A DNA stretch of 64,000 bases from Podospora comata (taxonomy: Eukaryota; Ascomycota; Sordariomycetes; Sordariales; Podosporaceae). Positions 23,069 to 33,200 of this stretch are shown piece by piece. The position numbers and the translations under genes are program-made. The notes under the pieces were generated by a model. That model did not search any database and had not been told where the DNA came from. It saw nothing but the letters and a program-made list of their open reading frames with translations. How positions within the stretch are numbered: the first letter of the stretch is position 1; each line of letters starts with the position of its first letter. The DNA is taken from positions 1,612,001 through 1,676,000 of the forward strand of contig CP071494.1 in the NCBI GenBank assembly GCA_017354895.1, in the 5' to 3' direction.

Positions 23069-24225
23069 TCAAACCCTGTCGTTGCTTATCCCGCTTCCCA
23101 GAACCTCATCATTCGCCTCATCCCCCGCCTTCCACGTATGCAACAACATCTTCTCGACAATATTCACACAAGTCCAGGGGCAGCCAACGGCGAGAGTCCA
23201 GGCCGAATCCTCATGGACATAGTTGTGAACGACTCGGCTACCTGTGCGGGTGTCGGCTTCGACGCCTGCATCGAGGTGGTAGAACGGGCGTCGGGACAAA
23301 CTTTGTGGCCTTCTCCTCCTCCACTTCTACCTTAGGGGAGTCAAGTATGAGGCTGAAACACCAGTTTTTACGCTGAAAGATGGATTCTATGATGGCGGTT
23401 CTGCTGTCTTGAGGAAACACAGATCCCCGGGCAGGAAATAACTACTTGTTGCCGGCGGGTGTTCGTGCTCCGAGACCACTAGCATTGACGATGATGTCAG
23501 CTCGGAACTCACGCATGAGTTTTTCTTCCTGTAGATGAAGAATCTCCCTTGATCTCACGGGTCGCGGAGATTGCTTCCTTGAACCTAACGGTCTTCATCA
23601 AGAATTCCATAGCGGTATGAGTGTCTATAGCCGGCGCCTCGTGTCTGTAGCCCCATTTTAGCCTAGCTGAGCCAAGATAGTTTGTTGCACTCAGGGCGTC
23701 CTCCCATTCTCGAAACTCGAATGTATTCCAGTCTTCAAGTGGAAGGCTTCGATAACCAGCCTTAAACTTCCCGCGGAAGTCTCCATACCCGGTGTCCAGG
23801 CGCGCAATAGCTTGCAACTTTCTGTGGTGTTCGCGCGCATTCTCCTGAGTTTGGCTGTCAGCCCTCTGCCTGTTATCCTTATGACTGTGATGGGAAAATT
23901 GATACAGTGCGATCATTCTGGCTCCGAACTCTTCCAGCTGACTTTTCTTGGCTAAGTGCTCATAGAACAGAAAGCTGTGCATCGCCCACAACCGAGCCTG
24001 CGCGGGTTCGGGGAACGCAACCGCAGGAGCCCGGTTCTCTGAAAAGCGACGACCACTTGGGGGTTACTCCCACAGAGCTCCAGCAGTCTGAGAACACATA
24101 GAACCATCCTTGTTTGCATCCTCCCCGTACCATTCTTTGGCAGCAACCGAGACACGATAACCCCTATCCAGAAGAGTCCAGGCTGTCATCGATTCACTGA
24201 CCCCACCTCCGATGATGAGGACCAT
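23069..24225 (-). pseudogene. FAD-dependent D-amino-acid oxidase family, decayed
   Basis: Reading leftward from ATG 24225, translation gives MVLIIGGGVSESMTAW followed by LLDRGYRVSVAAKEW and CSQTAGALWE, the N terminus of fungal DAO-type oxidases that oxidise D-amino acids or D-aspartate with FAD. The third glycine of GxGxxG is replaced by Glu. An in-frame TAA at 24066-24064 replaces the Trp normally following GALWE. The frame then continues with LWAMHSFLFYEHLA, GYRHEAPAIDTHTAMEFL and ATREIKGD. An apparent one-base loss near 23540-23548 shifts to the frame reading LQEEKLMREFRADIIVNASG. A TAG lies at 23444-23442. A further shift near 23300 precedes DAGVEADTRTGSRVVHNYVH and SAWTLAVGCPWTC, the C-terminal FAD-contact region. 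Part of the middle domain is missing. No combination of introns I tried restores the frame. Confidence 0.8.
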
Positions 24226-24374
24226 CTTGTTGTTGTTGTTGTTTTTGGTGAACTCTTGAGCGAGTCGATCGGTAGCACCAATGATAGAATCTGCATCATC
24301 TATGAGTTTCATCCCTCTGGTACAAACATTCTCGGAATTTCTCGAGGATACTTTGCTTCCGTCGGTTTGAAGCC

Positions 24375-24845
24375 TCAAGCAAGCATCACAAGCCCCTTGG
24401 GTGACACGCGTAATCCTGTGGGCGGAACTAGCGGCGGTGCCCAGCAGCTCCGCGTACTCCCGAAACTTGCAGAAACCGTAGGAGCCATAGTCATTGTAGT
24501 CTTGTAGTCACCAAATATAACATCATTGGCCCTGGCGACGATCGACTTGGAAATGTTGGTGGCGGAGTGGTGATAGTAGGTGGCGGGCTTGATCAGATGG
24601 TCAGTGCTGGCTCCCTGGAAATCATCCGGCTTGGACAGGAGTGTTTCTTGTTCAAACTCTTTGATGAATGTGTTGAGATAATCCATAGCCATACAAGCCT
24701 TACTGTAGACGGTCTGGGTGTCCTGCCACATTCCATGGGAATCACGGTCTTCTCTGGCGAGCTCGGCATACGAAGTCGAGCCTGTGGAGAGCGAGAGGAC
24801 ACCTGTCCCGTCCTTAGATGGGAGTGGGACTTGGATGATCGGCAT
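24375..24845 (-). CDS. Unknown 156-codon ORF, probably a broken gene
   Basis: ATG 24845 opens MPIIQVPLPSKDGTGVLSLS, then a mostly helical, Ser/Thr/Asp-rich sequence (AMDYLNTFIKEFEQE, ANDVIFGDYK). Near 24505 the quality of the translation drops in this frame but improves in another, which reads YNDYGSYGFCKFREYAELLG, then SSAHRITRVTQGACDACLR, and runs in frame through an (AAC)n tract into the start of the oxidase pseudogene. This suggests a frameshifted gene, perhaps once fused to or overlapping the oxidase. I do not recognise the family. No intron with acceptable ends explains the switch. Confidence 0.35.
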   Translation of the reverse strand: MPIIQVPLPSKDGTGVLSLSTGSTSYAELAREDRDSHGMWQDTQTVYSKACMAMDYLNTFIKEFEQETLLSKPDDFQGASTDHLIKPATYYHHSATNISKSIVARANDVIFGDYKTTMTMAPTVSASFGSTRSCWAPPLVPPTGLRVSPKGLVMLA

Positions 24846-25632
24846 GGTTGCTAGGTTGGACTAAGTGGATGAAAGCCGTAGAGTGCAAATGTGGGGAGGC
24901 GTGAGTTGTGATGTTGAACGGTGGGTGGTTGCCGAGTATGCTTTTTCTGACCGATCCAGATGATCATCAGATACGACCAAAATAGAAATAAAGAGGTTGG
25001 TTCGAAGTTTGGGAGGAAGTCGTGAAAGTTTGTTTGAGGGAGAATTAATGAGGGTGGGTGGTGAGGTTGCAGGAGTGACTCGGCTCGACTCTTGCAAACC
25101 GTTAGTGATTTTGACGATGTGAGAGCCAGTTTTCGAGAGAAGAAATAAAAAAAAGGTTCTCTAGGAATAATCAGGCATCAGTGCGAAATTGTTACTCAAG
25201 CCAACAGTATTGCGCAATTGCTCTAGGGCTTGTGGGCATGTTTGTTCCTTCCCGGGTTGGAAACTAGTCAGTCGCTCTTTCCCTGTGGGAGCAAAGGGCA
25301 TCAAAACATGATCCGTCAAGTGGAACTGTGACCACACGGCTACCTGGACCGCTGCAGTGATGCAGTTGATCTCACAGTGAGAGGTTACAGGTATCTTAAG
25401 ATGGCCTTTCAGCTAAGGTCAGTGATGCGTATGGTGAAGGACATGAAAGCAGACATGCGTTAACAACACCGCAGTAAGACTTCGAGCCCAGGGACTCACG
25501 CCATGGGTTCTTTCATATATCAACCCGAGCCCAAATTCAAGGCTATTCTTATTCACCGCAAGATTTGCGTACTCAGGGGCGGGCAAGCAAGTCAGTAAAC
25601 AAAGGAATACGTACATAGTCCAATACTTGCCG
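24846..25632. other. Intergenic, no feature seen
   Basis: Moderately AT-rich sequence between the unknown ORF and the degenerate repeat block. One 112-codon minus ORF (25419-25757) overlaps its right end, but its translation looks protein-like only where it enters the repeat block. Confidence 0.45.
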
Positions 25633-25983
25633 ATTCTGTTCAAGGTGCCATTAAGCGACTCGATAACCCAGTTCTTACCAATAAAAACGCATCTACGGCA
25701 AGAAATATTTCCGGATGTATGATAAGAATAGGAGATCAATGAAGGAAGAGATTGCAATGTTCAAGACCTCATCAAGCTTCTCTACAACCCAACTCTTGAC
25801 AACAGAACACACCTCCAGGGCAAGAACATCTACATAGCGAGCATTGGAGGTCAAGATTTCTGAGGAAGAGGTTCTCAACTGTACAGCTTAGAGCACTATC
25901 AAGCATCTCAATATCCCAGCACTTACATATAAACGGCAGGACATAATCTCCAATGTATGCCGCATTGGATGTTCAATGAGGAA
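25633..25983 (-). repeat. Three degenerate tandem units of about 118 bp (about 40 codons)
   Basis: Units 25633-25750, 25751-25871 and 25872-25983 can be aligned by eye. Shared landmarks on the plus strand are an AAGC(T/A)TCTC-like start, a CCCA(G/A)(T/C)(T/A)CTTAC or equivalent, GGCAAGAA or GGCAGGAC, and a terminal GG(A)(G/T)(G/A)TCAA..GAGGAA. On the minus strand they read VFIGKNWVIESLNGTLN, VCSVVKSWVVEKLDEVLN and PFICKCWDIEMLDSALS, with a shared W-x-x-E-x-L-x-x-x-L core. They appear to be the remains of a repeat protein whose frame is broken by stops. Confidence 0.5.
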
Positions 25984-26114
25984 TATTTACATCTCAAGGG
26001 TTTATCCATCTTACGCTCCCAACTATCGAAAAAGAGGGGGCGGATGCTTTCGTTGAGCAAGCCCAACATATACCCAACTTCCAACCCCTGTTTACAACAA
26101 TTATCCAGTGAAGA

Positions 26115-26186
26115 AGCTGCGTGGCGCAGCGGAAGCGCGCCGGGCTCATAACCCGGAGGTCACTCGATCGAAACGAGTCGCAGCTA
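26115..26186 (+). tRNA. Initiator tRNA-Met (anticodon CAT)
   Basis: A 72-nt cloverleaf without intron. The acceptor stem AGCTGCG pairs with CGCAGCT, discriminator A. The anticodon arm is CCGGG-CTCATAA-CCCGG, giving CAT. Three features mark it as the initiator rather than elongator form: the A1:U72 pair, the run of G:C pairs (GGG/CCC) closing the anticodon loop, and a T loop ATCGAAA beginning with A54 in place of T54. No CCA is encoded. A short T run follows about 15 nt downstream, suitable as a Pol III terminator. It sits alone between the decayed segment and the transcription-factor gene. Confidence 0.95.
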
Positions 26187-26904
26187 AATCTTTTGGTAAT
26201 TTTTTTTCCATCCCTTATTTTTTTCACCCTGATCTCCTCCACACAATCCGTCTCTCTCATTTGTGCTCATTGTTTAAGCATCACGAAATTGCAAGGAACT
26301 CATGTTTTGTCCAGAGTTTATTTCTTTATATTATTAATAATTAGAGATCCTCAGGCATCCGCCCCTTTCCGCTGTCAATGTCTACGCTATATCAACCATG
26401 CTAGTCGTCATTCCGTGAAAGGGCAGAACAACAAAACATGATCAGCAACATGATAGCAGGGCAAGATGGCCTCTCTCCACACCCAAGCTAACTACACCAT
26501 TAATCAATACAGCTCATCGACCACACGCTATAATAGTGATCGCTGTACCCCACCCTTCTCAAGTCCACCACCCAATCCCTCAAGAGTATACGCCCGGTAT
26601 TTTCCTTCCCTTTTGCTCCCCGCTGAAAAAGCCAAGCAGAGAAGCCAAATCAAAACAAAAAATCCAACAAGACGCCATTCCAATGCAGATCCTGAACACC
26701 GCAAAACCAAAAAAGCCGTGTACAGAAATGTTCCCTTATGGTTCCCTCCCAAAAGGAAATACAAGATTAATAGCCAGAGACCACACATACACACACACAC
26801 ACGGAGAGAGAGAGAGAGAGAGAGATTAAAACCCTTCCCAAAACAATAAACAGAGTCCCCAAAAAAGAAAAAAGAAAAAAAAAAGCCAAAACAACAGATG
26901 CTAT
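26187..26904. other. Intergenic after tRNA-Met; microsatellite near its end
   Basis: No gene seen. The tRNA Pol III terminator T-run lies at about 26200-26208. An (AC)n(GA)n compound microsatellite sits at 26785-26825, followed by an A-rich segment. Confidence 0.5.
26785..26825 (+). repeat. Compound (AC)n(GA)n microsatellite
   Basis: A run of AC dinucleotides passes through CGG directly into a run of GA dinucleotides. Confidence 0.9.
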
Positions 26905-27250
26905 GCAGTTGGGTATCAGGATCCAAAACCAAAAATGCCGAAAAAGGAGTGTGTGCCTATGCCGATTATATGCAGGGTTCGTAAAAGGAGTGTCTAAGTT
27001 GGGTATCAAATCCGTTCGATCCGGTAAAAGTAAAGGAATGTCTATAGTTCGTTGTTGCTGGACCAGCCGGGACAAAGGAGCGTCGGTAAATATGTGTATC
27101 GTAAGGAGCGTCGTGCATGAAAAATGCAAGTATTAGGTAAGTGTCGTTGCAGTCGTAAAGGAGCGTCGTGTGCATTGAGAAAAATGCCGTGGGATAAGCT
27201 GCGTTGCGAAGATCAAGGTTGTGATCGCCAAAGGAGTGTCGTGTACATTT
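26905..27250. repeat. Diverged minisatellite with AAAGGAGYGTCGT core
   Basis: The core AAAGGAGTGTCGT or a close variant recurs seven times, near 26944, 26984, 27032, 27074, 27103, 27157 and 27230. Longer shared blocks include GTTGGGTATCA and GTGCATTGAGAAAAATGCCG-like segments. It lies downstream of the Zn2Cys6 gene and, on the minus strand, would be in its 3' UTR or a third coding segment. Confidence 0.65.
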
Positions 27251-27364
27251 GCGTCTGTGTTGAAGCGTGGAAAAACAAGCGAGAGTGCGCTCCGGAAAAA
27301 AGAAAACGAGAAACGGAAAAGCGAAAGTGGGAATAAGGATGGGAGGCTGGGGGCAGATCATGGG

Positions 27365-27682
27365 CTACATTATCTTTCCCTTTCCCTTGATGTCATCCTG
27401 AGGAGCCGTGAGGGCGGGAATCACGGTGTTGTCGAGACTTGGAAACCTGGAATGTGCTGACATCACTGGCGTGGCAAGCAGCGGCGTGAGGGGTGATTCT
27501 GGAAGCGGAGGGTATTGAGCGGGTCCGGGACTCAGATAGGGCGAGTGAGCAAAAGACGAAGACGGAGCTGACATCCATGGCTGCTGGTCCTCCTGTGGCG
27601 TGTGGTCTAATGTTGTGCTCGAGTAGGAAGGCCTGGTCGTCATCTTGTCAATCACCTTTGACTTGTGGATTTCCAGAGGCTC
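27365..27682 (-). other. In-frame C-terminal extension of the Zn2Cys6 gene beyond its UAG
   Basis: Directly after UAG (27685-27683) the same frame gives EPLEIHKSKVIDKMTTRPSY and then a Ser/Pro-rich segment (AHSPYLSPGPAQYPPLPESP, HSRFPSLDNTVIPALTAP) for 105 codons to a second UAG at 27367-27365. Composition matches the upstream C-terminal domain. No start codon other than GTG precedes it. It may be reached by readthrough, by an intron ending at the CCTAG, or not at all. Confidence 0.5.
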
Positions 27683-29648
27683 CTAGGCCCACGTGGACTG
27701 GATTGGAGAAGAAACGAACCCGACGCTGTAGCGGTGGCTGGCAGGACCCATGACGGGAGAGGCGGCTGAGTAGGGGACCGTCCAGTTTCCAGAATCTTCG
27801 AAGTCGCTGTGGCCGGCGTCGCCAAAGTCGCCATAGACGCTCGAGACGGGACTGTAGGCGCCGTAGGGGCTAGGGATGTTAAGATACTGCTGGTTGCCAG
27901 AGTGAGGGAACGGGGATGACAGCTGCAGAGGGCTGACGGCGCTGTTGGGAACAGACAGGTCCTCGGTGCTGTAGCTGAATGACACGCTGTCTCCATAGAA
28001 GTACTCTGGAGAAGCAGCGGGAACCATGGCCGGTGAACCGTCGTTCATGTAGAAGGGTGGCGCCGTGTACTGATGGAATGCGGGCGTGTCGACAGGATGG
28101 GCCCAACCCATGCGGGAGCGGAACTCGTAGACTGTGCTGAGGGGGTGATCCATGAAACTGAGAGAGGTCTGGCCCCTCTCCGAGCTGCTGAGACGCTGAT
28201 GGATTTCCTCGATAGGCTTGACGGTAAGGCTTCCAAAGTAGGCAGCACCAATGTCGGGGAAAAGACGCTCCATCAGCAAAGCGGCCGTGTAGTAGTGAGC
28301 AATCACGACCAACGAGTTGGGGGAGCAACTGCTCTGCTGCAGCATATCGACAGGAAGCCAGAACAGCCAGGTGCGCAACGCCCTAAGGCGCTCAAACTGC
28401 TGGTGCAAAGGCTGGGTCAAGACGATCTTGCGAGAGCCCTTCATGAAGGCAATGAGCTGCGTGATGGGCTTGGGGCTCTCATGGCTCTGCTTCAGATGGT
28501 GCTCGAGCTTCTGCAGCTGCTTCAGAGTCCGCTGGTAACTGTCCATGTCGGCAGCGCATGGCTGGCTGGGCTGGTGGTCCGGGGTGGGCGACGGAGGGCC
28601 GGTAGGGAACGTGCTGCTCTCGGCGATGAAGTCGCCAAACAGGGACTCGTGTTTCCAGGATTCCATGGCATCGATAATCTATTTCGTCCGAATTAGTCGG
28701 GCGGTCGCGGGGGCTTGGCACAACCTTTTTTACTCACCGTAGAGGTTCCTTGCATGAGTTCGGTCCAGCTCTTCCTGTATCGAGGTCAGCCCTGGTCGGT
28801 GTAGCCCGGATAGCTGCAGCATATTGCTTACCAATCCGTGGCTTGCCACGACAGCACGAGCGAAGCCGCCAGGATGGCGTCGGAGTTCTCCCTCGAGAAG
28901 CAGCCGATGGCTTCCTGAAGGCGGTTCAGCGCAATGCCCCGGTGCTCGTAGGCCATGTTGCCCACCAATGGGCAGTCGGTCAGGTGCGCAAGGTGCGTGG
29001 CGGAAAACGCCAGCAGCGCATGCAAGACATAGTCGTAGGTAGCACCGATCTGGATGATTCTAGAAAAAGAGAAAAGGGGCACTTGGTCAGCAAGGACGAC
29101 ATGGGATGGCATGTGTCAGGGGTCCAGCCTTACATGGGAATCCGCCGCGTCCAAAGCGTGAAGCCATTGGCATTGAGGCTCTCGATCTGCTCGCTGATGG
29201 ACGCAACATGGTGGATCAGCCTGAGCTGGTCCAGAGTCAAGTCACAGGGTGTCGGTGCAGGATAGATGTGCGGGAATGGGAACACCCCGGTAACCTTCCA
29301 CTGGTTGATCTCCTCCTCAATCTGAGGGGTCCACATGAGGTCGGGCTTGTCAGGCGAGCAAGACCTCTCATCAGGCTGAGTGATGTCGTTGTACGGGCAG
29401 CGGACCTTGTGCTTGGTGCAGTTGCGGCTGAAGCTAGAGTTAGTCATTTGTCTCTGAATTTTGAGGGATAAGCAAAGCGTACCATTGAGGGAAGCTTTCA
29501 TCACATCTGATGTGGCGGCGCTTGCTGTGAAGGTTGTTAGTGAAAACATGCCTGACTGCCAGGCTCTCGACTCAGCTTACCAAGATTCACATCCCTTCCG
29601 GGACTTGGTGTGGCTCCGACGAGGAGGACCACCACCGGGACCGGCCAT
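27683..29648 (-). CDS. Zn(II)2Cys6 binuclear-cluster transcription factor
   Basis: Six exons join in frame: 29648-29581, 29524-29483, 29427-29134, 29059-28832, 28774-28738 and 28678-27683, giving 554 aa to a UAG. MAGPGGGPPRRSHTKSRKG leads into the zinc cluster C20-x2-C23-x6-C30-x6-C37-x2-C40-x6-C47 (CESC, IRC, PQC, RNC, VRC). Introns 1 and 2 split the codons of C23 and C37 as TG|C. After the cluster, DLMWTPQIEEEINQW, VFPFPHIYPAP and LRLIHHVASI, then YDYVLHALLAFSATHLA and MAYEHRGIALNRLQEAI, follow the order of the UPC2/ECM22-like regulatory domain. RSWTELMQGTS-type sequence and MRALRTWLFW-like helices continue it. The C-terminal about 150 residues are Ser/Pro/Tyr-rich, probably an activation domain. 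Target genes are unknown; sterol control is only a family-based guess. The frame continues in protein-like form beyond the UAG. Confidence 0.9.
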
Positions 29649-29986
29649 TATGAGAGATACTTTGGAAGATTATGAAAACGAAAGAACTGAACTGGCTGTT
29701 AGCCTCCAAGCCAAGATGAAAAAACGAGAGACACCTGAAGCCAGGCGGAGGAGGTCAAGAAAGGGTTGGGGGTTGCTGACATATATCAGAACACACAGCC
29801 AGTGCAGTGCGTCCTGGATGGGATAGCGAACGTCGTGAGATGCGGTTGGGGAGAGGCGCACAAAGTAGTGTAAGGCTGACACTATATTGATGTTGAAGGA
29901 CAGCACAAGGCTATGTCCCCGCTTGGCGCAGACCTGGAGGCGGAGCTTGGAGAAGATGGGTAGCCGAATGAGTCAAAATGCCGTGC

Positions 29987-30009
29987 GAGAGAGAGAGAGA
30001 GAGAGAGAG
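29987..30009 (+). repeat. (GA)n microsatellite
   Basis: About eleven GA units upstream of the Zn2Cys6 start; (TC)n in the sense of that gene's leader. Confidence 0.9.
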
Positions 30010-30244
30010 CCTGGTTCCTGAGTGGAGATGCGTCGAGGAGGCAAAGGCTACTGCTGCTGCTACTTGCTGCTACGTGTGATGATGGTACGGTAACTACTGG
30101 TGGCGGTGATAGAGTTTGGTTTGGTTTGGTTTTCGAATCTTTTGGAGATTCTCTTCCTTTCCGGGCCGTTTTCCTTCTTCTTCCTCTTCTCTTGGTGTCC
30201 TTTTCTTCCTTCCCTTTCCTCAACAGCAGTCAGTAGCGATCGTG

Positions 30245-30288
30245 TGGTTGGTTGGTTGGTTGGTTGGTTGGCTGGTTGGTTGGTTGTA
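30245..30288 (+). repeat. (TTGG)n microsatellite
   Basis: About eleven TTGG units with one GGCTGG interruption; (CCAA)n on the strand of the Zn2Cys6 gene. Confidence 0.9.
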
Positions 30289-33200
30289 TGCTTTCTAGAG
30301 TGTGTTTTTGAGAGAGATATGCTGGCTGGATGATGATGTTTCGGGATATTGTCTCAATCCTCCTCTTCTCTTCAACACAACAAAATAAAAACAAAAAAAG
30401 AAACAAGCGAATGACAGGAGTCGACGAGGACTTCCTTGGGGTGAGTGCAAAAAGCGAATGTGAGTGGTGGAGATGGGCAGCGACGAGGGCTGATTCAGCG
30501 ATGGTGATTGTATCTGGAAGATCAAAGAGAGGCGGAGGATGGGGCCGTCGGGGGGACCGCAAAGTTAAATAGCACCCCAATGCACGTCCTGGCTGGGGAC
30601 AGGACAGGCCGCCCTGTCTGCGGGCTGCGGGCCAGCACCTGCCCACCTCCTCACCCAAGAACACCCACAGCAAAGCGCGCGCATTGCCCCATCGGGAAAG
30701 GAAGCCTGCCAAGCCAAGACATCAAGGCTACACCATGTGCTGGCACCCCACCATCTGGCTTCCCTTTCCAGCTAGGCCGTCCATCCATTTAATCGCTTTA
30801 TTCGTTAAGGTCCCCCCCTCCGTCCCATCTCCATCACGGCTCTACCTTAGCTCCCCCAGAGCCCTCTCCCGGACGGCGTCCTTGTTGAAACCGACGACAG
30901 CACGCCCCGTTACCCGTCAACTGGACCTCCGACGGGAGCCAAGCCCCGTTGCTATCAACCACACCTCACCCACTGGAACTAGACGCCGAGGCAGCGGACA
31001 CTTGTGGCGGTTGTCTTTTGTTGAGCACCTTAATTCATGCCAGCCGAGAGTAAGTAACTTACTCTGTAAACCCTAACCATTTGCCCTGCCTCGGATGGTG
31101 CTTAGAAATTTAGAATGGTGCTGAGAAACCCATTCGACCTGGGCCCGTGCAGCATCTCCTTGTGCCATCGAAGCGCTGTGGAAGCTGCCAGCGTCCAGCA
31201 GCAATGCCGGGCTCATGCGAGCGCCGTTAACCGGGTATGCTCCTGTGTATTGTTTCTCTCCCCTCTGTACTATAAAATCCCCAAGAGGCAAAAGTGTGTG
31301 CAGTAGGTAGGGGCCATGCTCATGCCATGGCTCCCCCCCGCCCGATCCATGCTACGTTAACTCAGAGGTCCAGTTGTGCGGGAGGATGGCCCAGCATGAC
31401 GACAGGCCAGACGGCAGCCGCCCCAATGTCAGAGCAGTGAGTGACAATGAGGGAAGCATTTTTTGTGGGATTATATTAGCGGCGGGCACTAAACAGACAG
31501 CTTACAAGACGGTTCCGCCGGGACAGGCCGGAGAGTCTGTTTGAAAGGAGGCGATGAGATGATGGAGAGATTGAGTTTGGTCACCTGCCAGGGCAAAGCT
31601 GCTGTGACAGATGGGGTGCTCCTTTTTGGGTCGAACTCCGCTTGGTGCTTGTTCACAAAACCACAAAATCGTCCCAGCACAAGTCCCAGTGAAAGAGATG
31701 GCGAGCCTGCGAATGGGAGATAGGCCGGGGAAATGGCCGTGCTGACTGCTGCTGTCGTCGGTCGACTGTCGGTCGACACTCCAAAGAGCGCTCTGACTAG
31801 CCGCCATGGGGTTAGCGCCCCTTTGCAACAGAACACGAATTGAGGCGGAGCAGCGGCAGGTCGGCTTGCCTCCTTCTCCCTTCAATATTACTTTTGTACC
31901 CTTTCTTTCCACCATTGGTGATGCTCCTTTTTCAGGTCACTCCTATGTTCTCTTGACTGCTTGTTTGGGTGTGGTCTGCGCAGCAAATGGTGAAGCTTTT
32001 CGTCAGGTGTGGCCCACGTGGATGTCTGTGAATGTCCCTGGCCGACGCCTCGCCTAGGTATAGCCGCGGTATTCGCTCCAAAGAGCAACTTTGACGCCTC
32101 CTCCTCCAGCCAGTCGACCTGCAGCATTACGTACTTTTCACACCCCATCTCCGATATTTTGATCAGAGACAGCAGCGGCATCTTACCGTTCTCGTGGCCT
32201 CAGTCCTGTGGCGGGGTTTGATTGCTCTAAACACAATCAATCTTTTCTTTGCTTTTGTTTTCTATGAGATTATCAGATTGCAAGGAGGGGGCGGGAAGGG
32301 CGTTGTTGCAGCAGCCATCGTCAGCCATCACCATGGATGACCGACTGTCTTCCTCTGTCCTCGTCCGCCCCCCCCCGCACCCACTTACTTACTCGATTTT
32401 GGTCTGTGGGATTCCTCCTGCATAGTTCCTAGCAGCAAGAGGTTGGGACTTGCAGTTACAGCCAGTCTCGTGCAGCGCGCATATTATGTAGCGCAGGGCC
32501 CTTTTTGCTTTCATCAGAAGAGAAGTCGTCTGGTGTGGTGGCATGCGTACTGCAGGATGTTGGCCTTTTCAATATTTCACCCGTTCTTTCAGTAGGAAAG
32601 AAGCATGTAAAGTCTTTTGGGGAATAGGGAAAACACCACCATGACCACAATACCCGTACGAGGACTTTTGCAGACGAGCACCTGTCCACCACCCAACGTT
32701 CAACCCAACCTATCCTGGCGCCAAGCATCCGGCGAGGATCATATCATAGGCTAAGAGGCTCTTCCTTTTGGCATGCCCACAAGGGTAGCAACCATTCCCC
32801 ATTTGACGCTGGACCGGATCGCGGTTGACATTGGTTCTGGCGGGGCACTTAGGGAGGCTTGGGGTGCACGCCGTCACTGTCACTAGCCCTCGGCGCACTC
32901 CTCGCTCTGTCTGATGATACCTGATACAGTAGCGTGCTGTTCCGATGTTGGGTGACCCCCATTGCCAGTTGAGTTTCAGGTGCTTCGTAACTGGGCCTTT
33001 GGGACTCGTGCCCAGCCCACACTGGCTGCAACGTCAATTATCGGTTGATGCGCTGATCTGATTTTTGTGATGGAGAAAGAAGAAGGTGAGGAGAACAAAG
33101 ATGACGGCGGAGAGAACTGCCGGTTTCCCCTGAACCCCACGAAAGGCCGCGTTGCCGGACGACGACGGTGGGCGGACGACTGGGATGTAGAGAGGCAGGT

